A program made the translations under genes and the position numbers. Of a stretch of 64,000 nucleotides of DNA, positions 24,694 to 33,876 are shown piece after piece. The notes beneath the pieces were generated by a model. It was not told where the DNA came from. It saw nothing but the letters and a program-made list of their open reading frames with translations, and made no database searches. The stretch covers positions 1 to 64,000 of the forward strand of contig NZ_JACJLE010000010.1 of NCBI RefSeq assembly GCF_016901995.1. The letters are read 5' to 3'. Each line of letters begins with the position of its first letter. The stretch's first letter is position 1. The DNA is from Bacteroides caecigallinarum (lineage in GTDB: Bacteria; Bacteroidota; Bacteroidia; Bacteroidales; Bacteroidaceae).

Positions 24694-27600
24694 ATGACTA
24701 AACAAAAAAAATTCATCACTTGTGATGGTAACCAGGCTGCAGCACATATCTCGTATATGTTCTCAGAAGTAGCAGCTATCTACCCTATCACTCCATCTTC
24801 TACAATGGCTGAATATGTAGATGAATGGGCTGCCGCAGGACGTAAAAACATCTTCGGCGAAACAGTTCTTGTTCAGGAAATGCAGTCAGAAGGCGGTGCA
24901 GCAGGTGCTGTACACGGATCTCTTCAGGCTGGTGCCTTGACTACTACTTACACTGCATCTCAGGGTCTTCTTCTTATGATCCCTAACATGTATAAGATTG
25001 CAGGTGAATTCCTTCCATGTGTATTCCACGTATCAGCTCGTACACTTGCTTCTCACGCATTGTGTATCTTCGGTGACCATCAGGACGTTATGTCTTGCCG
25101 TCAGACTGGTTTCGCTATGCTTTGCGAAGGTTCTGTACAGGAAGTTATGGATTTGGCCGGTGTTGCTCACTTGTCAACTATCAAATCACGCGTTCCATTC
25201 TTGAACTTCTTCGATGGTTTCCGTACTTCACACGAAATACAGAAAATCGAAATGTTGGAAAACGAAGACCTCGCTCCACTTATCGACCAGAAAGCTTTGG
25301 CTGAATTCCGTGAACGTGCACTAAGCCCTAATAAGCCAGTTGCACGCGGTATGGCTGAAAACCCAGACCACTTCTTCCAGCACAGAGAATCATGCAACCC
25401 ATTCTATGACGCAGTTCCTGCTATCGTAGAAGAATATATGAACGAAATCAGCAAGATTACAGGACGTAACTACGGCTTGTTCAACTACTATGGTGCTGAA
25501 GACGCTGAACGCGTAATCATCGCTATGGGTTCTGTAACAGAAGCTGCTCGCGAAGCTATCGACCACTTGATGGCTAACGGCGAAAAAGTTGGTTTGGTTT
25601 CTGTACACTTGTATCGTCCGTTCTCAGCTAAACACTTCTTGGCTGCTGTACCTAAGACTGCTAAACGTATCGCAGTTCTTGACCGTACAAAAGAACCTGG
25701 AGCTAACGGTGAACCTCTTTACCTTGACGTTAAAGACTGCTTCTACGGACAGGAAAATGCTCCTGTTATCGTTGGTGGACGCTACGGTCTTGGTTCTAAG
25801 GATACAACTCCTGCTCAGATCCTTTCTGTTTACGAAAACTTGGCTTTGCCTACTCCAAAAGACCATTTCACAATCGGTATAGTTGACGACGTTACATTCA
25901 CTTCTCTTCCTAAGAAAGAAGAAATCGCTCTTGGCGGTGAAGGTATGTTCGAAGCTAAATTCTACGGACTTGGTGCTGACGGTACTGTAGGTGCTAACAA
26001 GAACTCAGTTAAGATTATCGGTGACAACACTAACAAATATTGCCAGGCATACTTCTCTTACGACTCTAAGAAGTCTGGTGGTTTCACTTGCTCTCACTTG
26101 CGTTTCGGTGACCACCCAATCCGCTCTACATACTTGGTAACTACTCCTAACTTCGTAGCTTGCCACGTACAGGCTTACTTGCACATGTACGATGTAACTC
26201 GCGGTTTGCGTAAGAACGGTACTTTCCTTCTTAACACTATCTGGGAAGGTGAAGAACTTGCTAAGAACTTGCCTAACAAGGTTAAGAAATATTTCGCAGA
26301 AAACAATATCACTGTTTACTACATCAATGCAACTAAGATTGCTCAGGAAATCGGTCTTGGTAACCGTACTAACACAATCCTTCAGTCTGCATTCTTCCGT
26401 ATCACAGGCGTTATCCCTGTAGAACTTGCTGTAGAACAGATGAAGAAATTCATCGTTAAGTCTTACGGTAAGAAGGGTGAGGACGTTGTAAACAAGAACT
26501 ATGCTGCTGTTGACCGCGGTGGTGAATACAAACAGCTTACTGTAGATCCAGCATGGGCTAGCCTCGAAGTTGAAGGTGCTGCTGCTAACAACGATCCAGC
26601 ATTCATCAACGAAGTTGTTCGTCCTATCAACGCTCAGGATGGTGACTTGCTTCCAGTTTCTGCATTCAAGGGTATCGAAGACGGTACTTGGCATCAGGGA
26701 ACAGCTAAATACGAAAAACGTGGTGTAGCTGCTTTCGTTCCAGAATGGAATGCTGAAAACTGTATCCAGTGTAACAAGTGTGCTTACGTTTGTCCTCACG
26801 CTGCTATCCGTCCATTCGTTCTTGACGCTAACGAACAGGCTGGTGCTAACTTCACTACATTGAAGGCTGTAGGTAAGCAGTTCGACGGTATGACATTCCG
26901 TATGCAGGTTGACGTAATGGACTGCTTGGGTTGCGGTAACTGTGCTGACGTATGTCCGGGTAATCCTAAGAAGGGTGGTAAGGCTCTTACTATGAAACCT
27001 CTTGAAACTCAGCTTGCTGAAGCTGCTAACTGGACTTACTGCGCTGAAAACGTTAAGAGCAAACAGCACTTGGTTGACATCAAGGCTAACGTTAAGAACT
27101 CTCAGTTCGCTACTCCATTGTTCGAGTTCTCTGGAGCTTGCTCAGGTTGTGGTGAAACTCCATACGTTAAATTGATTTCTCAGTTGTTCGGTGACCGTGA
27201 AATGGTAGCTAACGCAACAGGATGTTCTTCTATCTACTCTGGTTCAGTTCCTTCAACTCCATATACAACAAACGAAAAGGGTCAGGGTCCAGCATGGGCT
27301 AACTCATTGTTCGAAGACTTCTGCGAATTCGGTCTTGGTATGGAATTGGCTAACAAAAAACTCCGCAACCGTCTGGAAGAAGCAATGAAGGCTGCTATCG
27401 CTGCTGAAGGTACTCCAGCTGAATATAAAGAAGCATTCCAGGAATGGATTGACGGTCGCAACGATGCTGACAAGAGCAAAGCTGCTGCTGAAAAGATTAT
27501 CCCTATGGTAGAAGCTGCAAAAGACAAGTGCTCTTACTGCGCTACTATCGCTGAATTCAAAGACTACCTGGTAAAACGCTCACAGTGGATTATCGGTGGT

Positions 27601-28245
27601 GACGGTGCTTCTTACGATATAGGTTACGGTGGTCTTGACCACGTTATCGCTTCTGGTGAAGATGTAAACATCCTTGTACTTGATACAGAAGTTTACTCTA
27701 ACACTGGTGGTCAGTCATCTAAGGCTACTCCTCTTGGTGCTATCGCTAAATTCGCTGCATCTGGTAAGAGAGTACGCAAGAAAGACCTTGGTATGATAGC
27801 TACAACTTACGGATATGTTTACGTTGCACAGATTGCAATGGGTGCTGACCAGGCTCAGACATTGAAGGCTATCCGCGAAGCTGAAGCTTATCCAGGTCCA
27901 TCATTGGTTATCGCTTATGCTCCATGTATCAACCACGGTTTGAAAGCTGGTATGGGTAAATCTCAGGCTGAAGAGGCTAAGGCTGTAGAATGTGGTTACT
28001 GGCACTTGTGGCGCTTCAACCCAGCATTGGAAGAAGAAGGTAAGAACCCATTCTCACTTGACTCTAAAGAACCAAACTGGGAAGGATTCCAGGATTACTT
28101 GAAGGGCGAAGTTCGTTTCGCTTCTGTAATGAAACAGTATCCTACTGAAGCCGCTGACTTGTTCGCTGCTTGCGAAGACATGGCTAAGAAACGCTATGCT
28201 TCTTACAAGCGTATGGCTGCAATGGACTGGAGCGAAGAAAAATAA
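24694..28245 (+). CDS. nifJ: Pyruvate:ferredoxin (flavodoxin) oxidoreductase
   Basis: An 1183-residue single-chain PFOR that oxidises pyruvate plus CoA to acetyl-CoA, CO2 and reduced ferredoxin, central to fermentation. Domains in order are: pyrimidine-binding (AAAHISYMFSEVAAIYPITPSS at the N-terminus), a transketolase C-like domain, a gamma domain, and a ferredoxin domain with two [4Fe-4S] motifs (CIQCNKCAYVCPH from 690; CLGCGNCADVCPG from 744). The TPP-binding domain (ACSGCGETPY, GGDGASYDIGYGGLDHV, NTGGQSSKATPLG) comes last. Codon use is strikingly restricted (GGT, GCT, AAC, TTC, CGT), as expected for a highly expressed gene. This also creates long spurious antisense frames. A strong terminator follows. 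Confidence 0.97.
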   Translation: MTKQKKFITCDGNQAAAHISYMFSEVAAIYPITPSSTMAEYVDEWAAAGRKNIFGETVLVQEMQSEGGAAGAVHGSLQAGALTTTYTASQGLLLMIPNMYKIAGEFLPCVFHVSARTLASHALCIFGDHQDVMSCRQTGFAMLCEGSVQEVMDLAGVAHLSTIKSRVPFLNFFDGFRTSHEIQKIEMLENEDLAPLIDQKALAEFRERALSPNKPVARGMAENPDHFFQHRESCNPFYDAVPAIVEEYMNEISKITGRNYGLFNYYGAEDAERVIIAMGSVTEAAREAIDHLMANGEKVGLVSVHLYRPFSAKHFLAAVPKTAKRIAVLDRTKEPGANGEPLYLDVKDCFYGQENAPVIVGGRYGLGSKDTTPAQILSVYENLALPTPKDHFTIGIVDDVTFTSLPKKEEIALGGEGMFEAKFYGLGADGTVGANKNSVKIIGDNTNKYCQAYFSYDSKKSGGFTCSHLRFGDHPIRSTYLVTTPNFVACHVQAYLHMYDVTRGLRKNGTFLLNTIWEGEELAKNLPNKVKKYFAENNITVYYINATKIAQEIGLGNRTNTILQSAFFRITGVIPVELAVEQMKKFIVKSYGKKGEDVVNKNYAAVDRGGEYKQLTVDPAWASLEVEGAAANNDPAFINEVVRPINAQDGDLLPVSAFKGIEDGTWHQGTAKYEKRGVAAFVPEWNAENCIQCNKCAYVCPHAAIRPFVLDANEQAGANFTTLKAVGKQFDGMTFRMQVDVMDCLGCGNCADVCPGNPKKGGKALTMKPLETQLAEAANWTYCAENVKSKQHLVDIKANVKNSQFATPLFEFSGACSGCGETPYVKLISQLFGDREMVANATGCSSIYSGSVPSTPYTTNEKGQGPAWANSLFEDFCEFGLGMELANKKLRNRLEEAMKAAIAAEGTPAEYKEAFQEWIDGRNDADKSKAAAEKIIPMVEAAKDKCSYCATIAEFKDYLVKRSQWIIGGDGASYDIGYGGLDHVIASGEDVNILVLDTEVYSNTGGQSSKATPLGAIAKFAASGKRVRKKDLGMIATTYGYVYVAQIAMGADQAQTLKAIREAEAYPGPSLVIAYAPCINHGLKAGMGKSQAEEAKAVECGYWHLWRFNPALEEEGKNPFSLDSKEPNWEGFQDYLKGEVRFASVMKQYPTEAADLFAACEDMAKKRYASYKRMAAMDWSEEK

Positions 28246-28270
28246 TCTAGTCACAGATTAATATAAAAAG

Positions 28271-28313
28271 GACGGCTGAATACCAAAAAAGTTTTCAGCC
28301 GTCTTATTTTTTT
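28271..28313. terminator. Bidirectional terminator between nifJ and the LytTR regulator gene
   Basis: Perfect 10-bp arms GACGGCTGAA (28271-28280) and TTCAGCCGTC (28294-28303) with a T-rich tract on the plus side (28304-28313) and CTTTTTATAT on the minus side. It serves both convergent genes. Confidence 0.85.
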
Positions 28314-28325
28314 ATATATAATAAA

Positions 28326-29087
28326 TCAAAAGATACAGAATTGTTCCATCAAACCTTTTTTATACTTTCTGGAAACAACCACTTCGGTGCAATCCTCAAA
28401 AGGTGGACATAACACACAATTATTGTCATGAATCATGACCAGAAAATCCATGTTCACAATATATGACTGATGTACTTGCACAAACTTATTGTCAAACGCA
28501 CACAAGAACTCTGCAGAAACATTTCTTCTCAAAGCAACATTCTCGCCTGTGGTAAGTACGGCCTCCCATATCTTTCTATCAGAAGCATATCTGAAGAAAC
28601 CTACATCAGCCGTCTTTATCATTCTCATTTCACCTGTTGGCAACAATACCATGAATGATGAGTCTTTATGTACATTCACAATATCTTCTCTTTCAAAAAG
28701 AGCAGGTTTGCTTTCATAATCTACAAGAAATCTTGATATGACTATCTCAAATTCTTTCCTGTCAATCGGCTTTAATAGAAAATCAAAAGCACTGTTTCTT
28801 AATGCGTTGATCATATATTTGTCGTGAGCTGTATAGAATACTACACGCATATTCCATTTTATGTCGTTCTTGATCTCTCCCAAAAGTTCCATTCCATACA
28901 TTTCGGGCAACTCAACATCCAAGAAAAGCAAGTCAGGCTGAACACGTTTTATCATACTGATTCCTGATGTTGCATCGTGAGCTACACCATCTACATGAAA
29001 TCTTGGAAAAGTCTTCAACTGCTCGATTAAAGCTCTTGCCGATTCCGGTTCATCGTCTATTATCGCTACTTTAAAAAATGCAGACAT
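28326..29087 (-). CDS. LytTR-family response regulator
   Basis: A 253-residue response regulator. The receiver domain at 1-120 has the acidic pair D11-D12, phospho-acceptor D57 (LLFLDVELPEMYG) and a conserved lysine in FDFLLKPIDR near 107. A LytTR DNA-binding domain follows at about 150-250 (DVGFFRYASDRKIWEAVLTTGEN...RRNVSAEF...FVQVHQSYIVN). The first ATG lies 2 nt after the kinase stop codon, so the two are co-translated. Regulated genes are unknown. Confidence 0.93.
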   Translation of the reverse strand: MSAFFKVAIIDDEPESARALIEQLKTFPRFHVDGVAHDATSGISMIKRVQPDLLFLDVELPEMYGMELLGEIKNDIKWNMRVVFYTAHDKYMINALRNSAFDFLLKPIDRKEFEIVISRFLVDYESKPALFEREDIVNVHKDSSFMVLLPTGEMRMIKTADVGFFRYASDRKIWEAVLTTGENVALRRNVSAEFLCAFDNKFVQVHQSYIVNMDFLVMIHDNNCVLCPPFEDCTEVVVSRKYKKGLMEQFCIF

Positions 29088-29089
29088 AA

Positions 29090-31108
29090 TTATTTTCTGA
29101 TTTTATAAGAGTAACCCATTGGCAGTGAATATCTGATTTGACAACCTGTTTCCGAGTTCTCTAATTGTACATTTATAATTCTCATAGTAATTGGTTCCTT
29201 ATTATACATATTAAGCAACTGGATGCTCTGTGTAACGACTTTAAGCCCTGTACCTGTTCCACGGTTACTACTGTCACGCTTAAAGCCACCACCATTATCA
29301 GTAATGCTTATATTAATCTTGTTATTCTCCTTCTCGACTTTTATCCAGAGATTCTTCACTCCTTCCTTGGTTTTCAAAGCATGTTTCAAGGCGTTCTCAA
29401 CAGGAATCTGGATTAACATTGAAGGAATTTCTATTTCTTTAAGAGGAACGTCATCGCCTACGTTTATATAATAATGAAAATCATTACCCATAGTCTGTTC
29501 CTGTAATGAAATATATGTCTTCACAAAATCAAGCTCATCATTCAGACTTATACATAGATTACCTGTCAGTTCAAGATTTTTTCGTATCAATTTTGAAAGG
29601 TTCACCAGGCTGTTTTTGTCCTCTTCGTTATTAAATTTCACTACTTCCCTGTTCAATACATTAAAAATAAAGTGAGGTGATATCCTGTTTCTTATATTTT
29701 CAAGTCGTAATGAACTGATATCCTTTTGCATATTCCAGATTCTTTTGTCAGTTCTACGCTTTCTATGTATAATGAATATACCGGACAATGAAACAATGAG
29801 AAGAGAGCCCAACACCAAAACGTAAATCCATTGGTGTAACATAGTAACCTGACTTTCTTTTTCCTTGATGAAAAACTCTTTCTTCATCAATGTACTGTCC
29901 TGTTTATATTTCAAGCTAATTTCAGCGGAACGCATTTTAATTCTTTCATTTCTGATAGAATCATCCATATGAGTATTATTCATCTGATATTTGTAAGCAT
30001 TCTTATAGTCCCCTTTCTTCTCAAAATAATGTTGAAGATACTTATTACGTATAAGCAGCATATTAGGTTCTATAAAATCAGGCTGTACAGCACCAGATAT
30101 AATTTTAGAAGCCAAATCTACCTTTCCTTTCTTTAATGCCAATTCTATCAACTGAGTCTCAATATAATATAAGGCAGATACATGATTTATTGATTTGAAA
30201 AAAGAATAACAGTCTTCTAGATATAGTGTAGCGGAATCTGTCTGATTCATAAGCATAAACACTTCACCCATATTGACTTTGGTGAAATTACGCTCAAACT
30301 CCATACTAGGATAAGAGTTTGCCAATGCCAAAGACTTTCGGAAATATTCCATTGATTTTTCATAGTCTCCACGATAATAATAAGAATTTCCTCTATTATT
30401 CAAATATATGTGCTTCTCGAAAGGCAACATCATATCGTAATACTTTCCTGCCTTATCATAATAATAATCACACTGATTGTAATCACGTAAATCCATATAT
30501 ACCTGAGCAAGTCCATAATATGAAGGAAATCTATTATTTTCAGGAATCTGGAGGGAATCTGAAATCAATAGCGACTTACGATACCAATATGCTCCTAAAT
30601 CAAATTTACCACAACGCACGTAAGAGTCTGCCAAGTTTATTGAAATATCAACCAAATCATGCGACAATCCCAGTCTTGATGAACTTTTGTATGCTTTATC
30701 GAAATAAATTACAGCAGAATCCATAACAGATCTTCTGGCGTATAAATTACCGCGCATATTATTTACGCTGGCCAGAATCTTATACATTTTTTTCTCATCA
30801 CTATATTTTGCAAAATACTCTGATATGCTATCCAATAATATTTTAACAGAATCATATTCGGACATGAACAATTTAGCTTTCGATTTTAACAGCAACAGAG
30901 AATAATACTTTTCATTAAAACCGGAAACAGCAATTGCACTGTCCAATTTCTTGACTACAATATCTGGATAAGCCCCTAACAATGTATCACATTCAAACAT
31001 GAAATCGTCATTATATACATCTGTTCCCCTTTCTTTTTCCGAAGTACAAGCTGTATGCAATAAAAATGAAGTTGCCACACAAAATATGATTGCAAAAAAC
31101 CTACTCAT
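29090..31108 (-). CDS. TPR-containing sensor histidine kinase of the LytS/YehU (His_kinase) type
   Basis: A 672-residue membrane kinase. An N-terminal signal sequence with a lipobox-like LHTAC is followed by a tetratricopeptide-repeat sensor region (about 90-390). A transmembrane helix lies near 425-445 (WIYVLVLGSLLIVSLSGIFIIH). The cytoplasmic His_kinase domain has the phospho-accepting histidine near 478 (RISPHFIFNVLN), and the HATPase domain has MLIQIPVENALKHALK and TDNGGGF...GTGTGLKVV. No receiver is fused; the partner is the next gene. The TPR region would detect a protein or peptide in the periplasm, which is inference from the topology. Confidence 0.9.
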   Translation of the reverse strand: MSRFFAIIFCVATSFLLHTACTSEKERGTDVYNDDFMFECDTLLGAYPDIVVKKLDSAIAVSGFNEKYYSLLLLKSKAKLFMSEYDSVKILLDSISEYFAKYSDEKKMYKILASVNNMRGNLYARRSVMDSAVIYFDKAYKSSSRLGLSHDLVDISINLADSYVRCGKFDLGAYWYRKSLLISDSLQIPENNRFPSYYGLAQVYMDLRDYNQCDYYYDKAGKYYDMMLPFEKHIYLNNRGNSYYYRGDYEKSMEYFRKSLALANSYPSMEFERNFTKVNMGEVFMLMNQTDSATLYLEDCYSFFKSINHVSALYYIETQLIELALKKGKVDLASKIISGAVQPDFIEPNMLLIRNKYLQHYFEKKGDYKNAYKYQMNNTHMDDSIRNERIKMRSAEISLKYKQDSTLMKKEFFIKEKESQVTMLHQWIYVLVLGSLLIVSLSGIFIIHRKRRTDKRIWNMQKDISSLRLENIRNRISPHFIFNVLNREVVKFNNEEDKNSLVNLSKLIRKNLELTGNLCISLNDELDFVKTYISLQEQTMGNDFHYYINVGDDVPLKEIEIPSMLIQIPVENALKHALKTKEGVKNLWIKVEKENNKINISITDNGGGFKRDSSNRGTGTGLKVVTQSIQLLNMYNKEPITMRIINVQLENSETGCQIRYSLPMGYSYKIRK

Positions 31109-31181
31109 AATTAATATTTATTTCACTTACAAAGAAATAAAAAAACATATTAGAAAACAAAAGTTATAATTGATTATTTAT

Positions 31182-31195
31182 GTTTACAAGTAAAC
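31182..31195. promoter_or_regulatory. Palindrome upstream of kinase gene and folC
   Basis: GTTTACAAGTAAAC is a 14-bp site with perfect 6-bp arms around AA, between the divergent kinase and folC genes. It is a candidate operator. Confidence 0.3.
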
Positions 31196-31318
31196 AAGTT
31201 TTTAATTTTTGTATAATCATAAAAAAGCAATGATTTCATGGGTAAAAAAATAGAAGTTTCGATTACAATCAAACCAAAAAAATTGATGATATTTGCAGTG
31301 AAAATAAGCAACAAAGAC

Positions 31319-32614
31319 ATGAACTATAAAGAAACAATTGAATATTTATATAACGTTACGCCTTTATTCCAGAATATAGGCAAAGACGCGTACAAGGAAG
31401 GTCTGGACAATACTATCAAACTGGACAATTATTTTAATCATCCGCACAAGAATTTCAAGACAATACATATTGCCGGTACTAACGGCAAAGGCTCATGCTC
31501 GCATACTATAGCAGCCATACTGCAATCTGCCGGATATAAGACTGGATTATATACTTCACCACATCTGGTTGATTTCAGCGAGCGCATAAGAGTAAACGGT
31601 GAACCTATCGAGGAAGAATTTGTGATAAATTTTGTAAAAGACCACAAGAGTTTCTTCGAGCCATTGCATCCTTCTTTTTTTGAATTGACAACTGCAATGG
31701 CCTTTCTATATTTTTCGCAAAAGGAAGTAGATGTAGCCGTTATAGAAGTCGGTTTAGGCGGACGCCTCGACTGTACAAACATCATTACTCCGGATCTTAG
31801 TATAATTACAAACATTAGTCTGGATCACACACAGTTTTTGGGTAACACACTTGAGAAAATAGCCGGCGAAAAAGCCGGTATCATAAAGCACAACATTCCG
31901 GTAATTATAGGCGAATATACTCCTGAAACTAAAGAAGTTTTTTCTAACAAAGCAAAAACTGTAGGTACGGAAATCACGTTTGCACAAGATAATAAACTTG
32001 TAAAAAGCACATCGACAGACAATAATGGACATTTTATCTATCATACAAACGAGATAGAAAACCTTTATGGAGAACTGAACGGCTATTGCCAATTAAAAAA
32101 CACCAATACTATCCTTAACGCAGTAAAGAAACTAAAAGAAATAGGATATAACATCAACGTAAAGGACATCGAGAACGGATTTAAAAATGTATGCAAACTT
32201 ACCGGTCTCATGGGAAGATGGCAAAAGCTTGAAGAAAAACCGACCTTAATATGTGACACCGGACATAACACAGGTGGAATGCAGTATATAGTGGAGCAGT
32301 TATCATACATGAAGTATGATAACTTACATTTCATAATAGGGATGGTAAACGACAAAGATATAAACGGAGTCATTTCAATGTTGCCTAAAAACGCTATATA
32401 TTATTTCACACAGGCATCTGTAAAAAGAGCTTTACCTGCAAACGAAATAAAAGCCATAGGAAACAGCCATGGATTGCAGGGAAATGCATACAATAGCGTA
32501 AAAGAAGCACTCGAAGCTGCCAAAAAGAACGCAAGTGAAAATGACATGATATTTGTTGGTGGAAGCACTTTTATTGTATCTGACCTTATTGTATTATACA
32601 AAAATCATAATTAA
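31319..32614 (+). CDS. folC: Folylpolyglutamate synthase / dihydrofolate synthase
   Basis: A 431-residue Mur-ligase-family enzyme that adds glutamate to dihydropteroate and to folates. Motifs include the P-loop IAGTNGKGSCSHTIA (about 49-63), ELTTAMAFLYF, AVIEVGLGGRLDCTNII, SLDHTQFLGNTLEKIAGEKAGIIK, and the C-terminal-domain DTGHNTGG. The frame is open to an ATG at 31238, but those 27 residues are basic, AT-rich and unlike the family. The ATG at 31319 gives the typical start MNYKETIEYLYN. A GATATTTG sequence (31288-31295), close to a -7 element, sits just upstream of it. Confidence 0.92.
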   Translation: MNYKETIEYLYNVTPLFQNIGKDAYKEGLDNTIKLDNYFNHPHKNFKTIHIAGTNGKGSCSHTIAAILQSAGYKTGLYTSPHLVDFSERIRVNGEPIEEEFVINFVKDHKSFFEPLHPSFFELTTAMAFLYFSQKEVDVAVIEVGLGGRLDCTNIITPDLSIITNISLDHTQFLGNTLEKIAGEKAGIIKHNIPVIIGEYTPETKEVFSNKAKTVGTEITFAQDNKLVKSTSTDNNGHFIYHTNEIENLYGELNGYCQLKNTNTILNAVKKLKEIGYNINVKDIENGFKNVCKLTGLMGRWQKLEEKPTLICDTGHNTGGMQYIVEQLSYMKYDNLHFIIGMVNDKDINGVISMLPKNAIYYFTQASVKRALPANEIKAIGNSHGLQGNAYNSVKEALEAAKKNASENDMIFVGGSTFIVSDLIVLYKNHN

Positions 32615-32665
32615 ACAAAATAACAACATTTATAAAGATAAATACGACTTCTTTTAGCAAAAATG

Positions 32666-32697
32666 TTTGGGTATTTTAAATAAAATCTTTTTATTTG
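32666..32697 (+). promoter_or_regulatory. Promoter of the galactose operon
   Basis: TTTG (32666-32669), 20 nt, then TTTATTTG (32690-32697), one mismatch to TAnnTTTG. It lies 45 nt upstream of galM. Confidence 0.5.
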
Positions 32698-32741
32698 CAC
32701 AACAAAATAAATTATGTGTAAATAGAAAGATTTTTTAATAT

Positions 32742-33836
32742 ATGGACAACACATTTTACCATGAAAACAATTTAAGCGGTCTTAAAAAAGAAGACTTCCA
32801 AAAAACAATTGATGGAAAACATACAGACCTCTTTATTTTATCAAATGAAAAAGGTGCAGAAATTGCAGTAACAAACTATGGAGGTGCCATACTGACAATT
32901 ATGGTACCAGACAAAAACGGTAAAATAGAAAATGTTATACAAGGACACGACAGTATTGATGGCGTAATAAACAGTCCGGAACCTTTTTTAAGTACCCTTA
33001 TCGGAAGATATGGAAACAGAATAGCAAAAGGTAAATTCAAATTAGACGGAAAAGAATATAATCTTACTATAAATAACGGTCCTAATTCATTACATGGAGG
33101 CCCAACTGGATATCATGCCCGCGTATGGGATGCTGAACAAACAAGCAAACAGAGCGTAACATTGCATTATTTATCCAAAGACGGAGAAGAGGGATTCCCT
33201 GGTAATTTGGATATAACTGTTATATATACCCTATCTGACAATAACGAACTAATCATAACATATACAGCCATTACAGATAAAAAGACTTTGGTAAACCTAA
33301 CACATCATGCTTTCTTTAGTCTTTCAGGAGTTAAAAATCCTACTCCATCTGTAGAGAACAATATTCTTACTATTAATGCCGACTTCTATACTCCGATAGA
33401 CGAGGTTTCAATACCTACCGGAGAAATCAGCAAAGTAGAAGGAACACCAATGGACTTCAGAACTCCACAAACTGTTGGTAGCAGAATTAATGACAAATTC
33501 CAACAGCTGATATACGGTGCAGGATACGACCACTGCTATGTTCTGAATAAAGAAGAACAAGGAGCCTTGACATTTGCAGCAAAATGTGTTGAACCGATAA
33601 GCGGAAGAAGTATGGAGGTTTATACTACTGAGCCTGGAGTACAACTATATACAGCCAACTGGCATAGTGGTTTCAGCGGTTATCATGGTGCAACATTCCC
33701 TGCCAGAAGTGCAATATGCTTCGAAGCACAACGTTTCCCTGACACACCCAATAAAGGTCACTTCCCATCAGCAGTACTAACACCGGGAGAAACTTATCAT
33801 CAAGTAACTATATACAAATTCGGAATAGAAAAATAA
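32742..33836 (+). CDS. galM: Aldose 1-epimerase (mutarotase)
   Basis: A 364-residue cytoplasmic mutarotase interconverting alpha and beta anomers of galactose/glucose, which supplies galactokinase with the alpha form. Visible motifs are VTNYGGAILTIMVPDKNG, LIGRYGNRIAKGKF, NSLHGGPTGYHARVWD (conserved active-site histidine), NLTHHAFFSL (second histidine) and a C-terminal ICFEAQRFPDTPN with the catalytic-base glutamate. No signal peptide is seen. It is first in the galM-galP-galK operon, 40 nt ahead of the transporter. Confidence 0.95.
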   Translation: MDNTFYHENNLSGLKKEDFQKTIDGKHTDLFILSNEKGAEIAVTNYGGAILTIMVPDKNGKIENVIQGHDSIDGVINSPEPFLSTLIGRYGNRIAKGKFKLDGKEYNLTINNGPNSLHGGPTGYHARVWDAEQTSKQSVTLHYLSKDGEEGFPGNLDITVIYTLSDNNELIITYTAITDKKTLVNLTHHAFFSLSGVKNPTPSVENNILTINADFYTPIDEVSIPTGEISKVEGTPMDFRTPQTVGSRINDKFQQLIYGAGYDHCYVLNKEEQGALTFAAKCVEPISGRSMEVYTTEPGVQLYTANWHSGFSGYHGATFPARSAICFEAQRFPDTPNKGHFPSAVLTPGETYHQVTIYKFGIEK

Positions 33837-33876
33837 ATAAACCTAATAATTAATCATTTTATCTTTTAAACAAATT

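Noticed and set aside
26005-27069. 354-codon open frame antisense to nifJ
   Set aside because: The strongly biased codon use of nifJ avoids codons whose reverse complement is a stop in this phase. The predicted protein is Ser/Thr/Val-rich with no motif.
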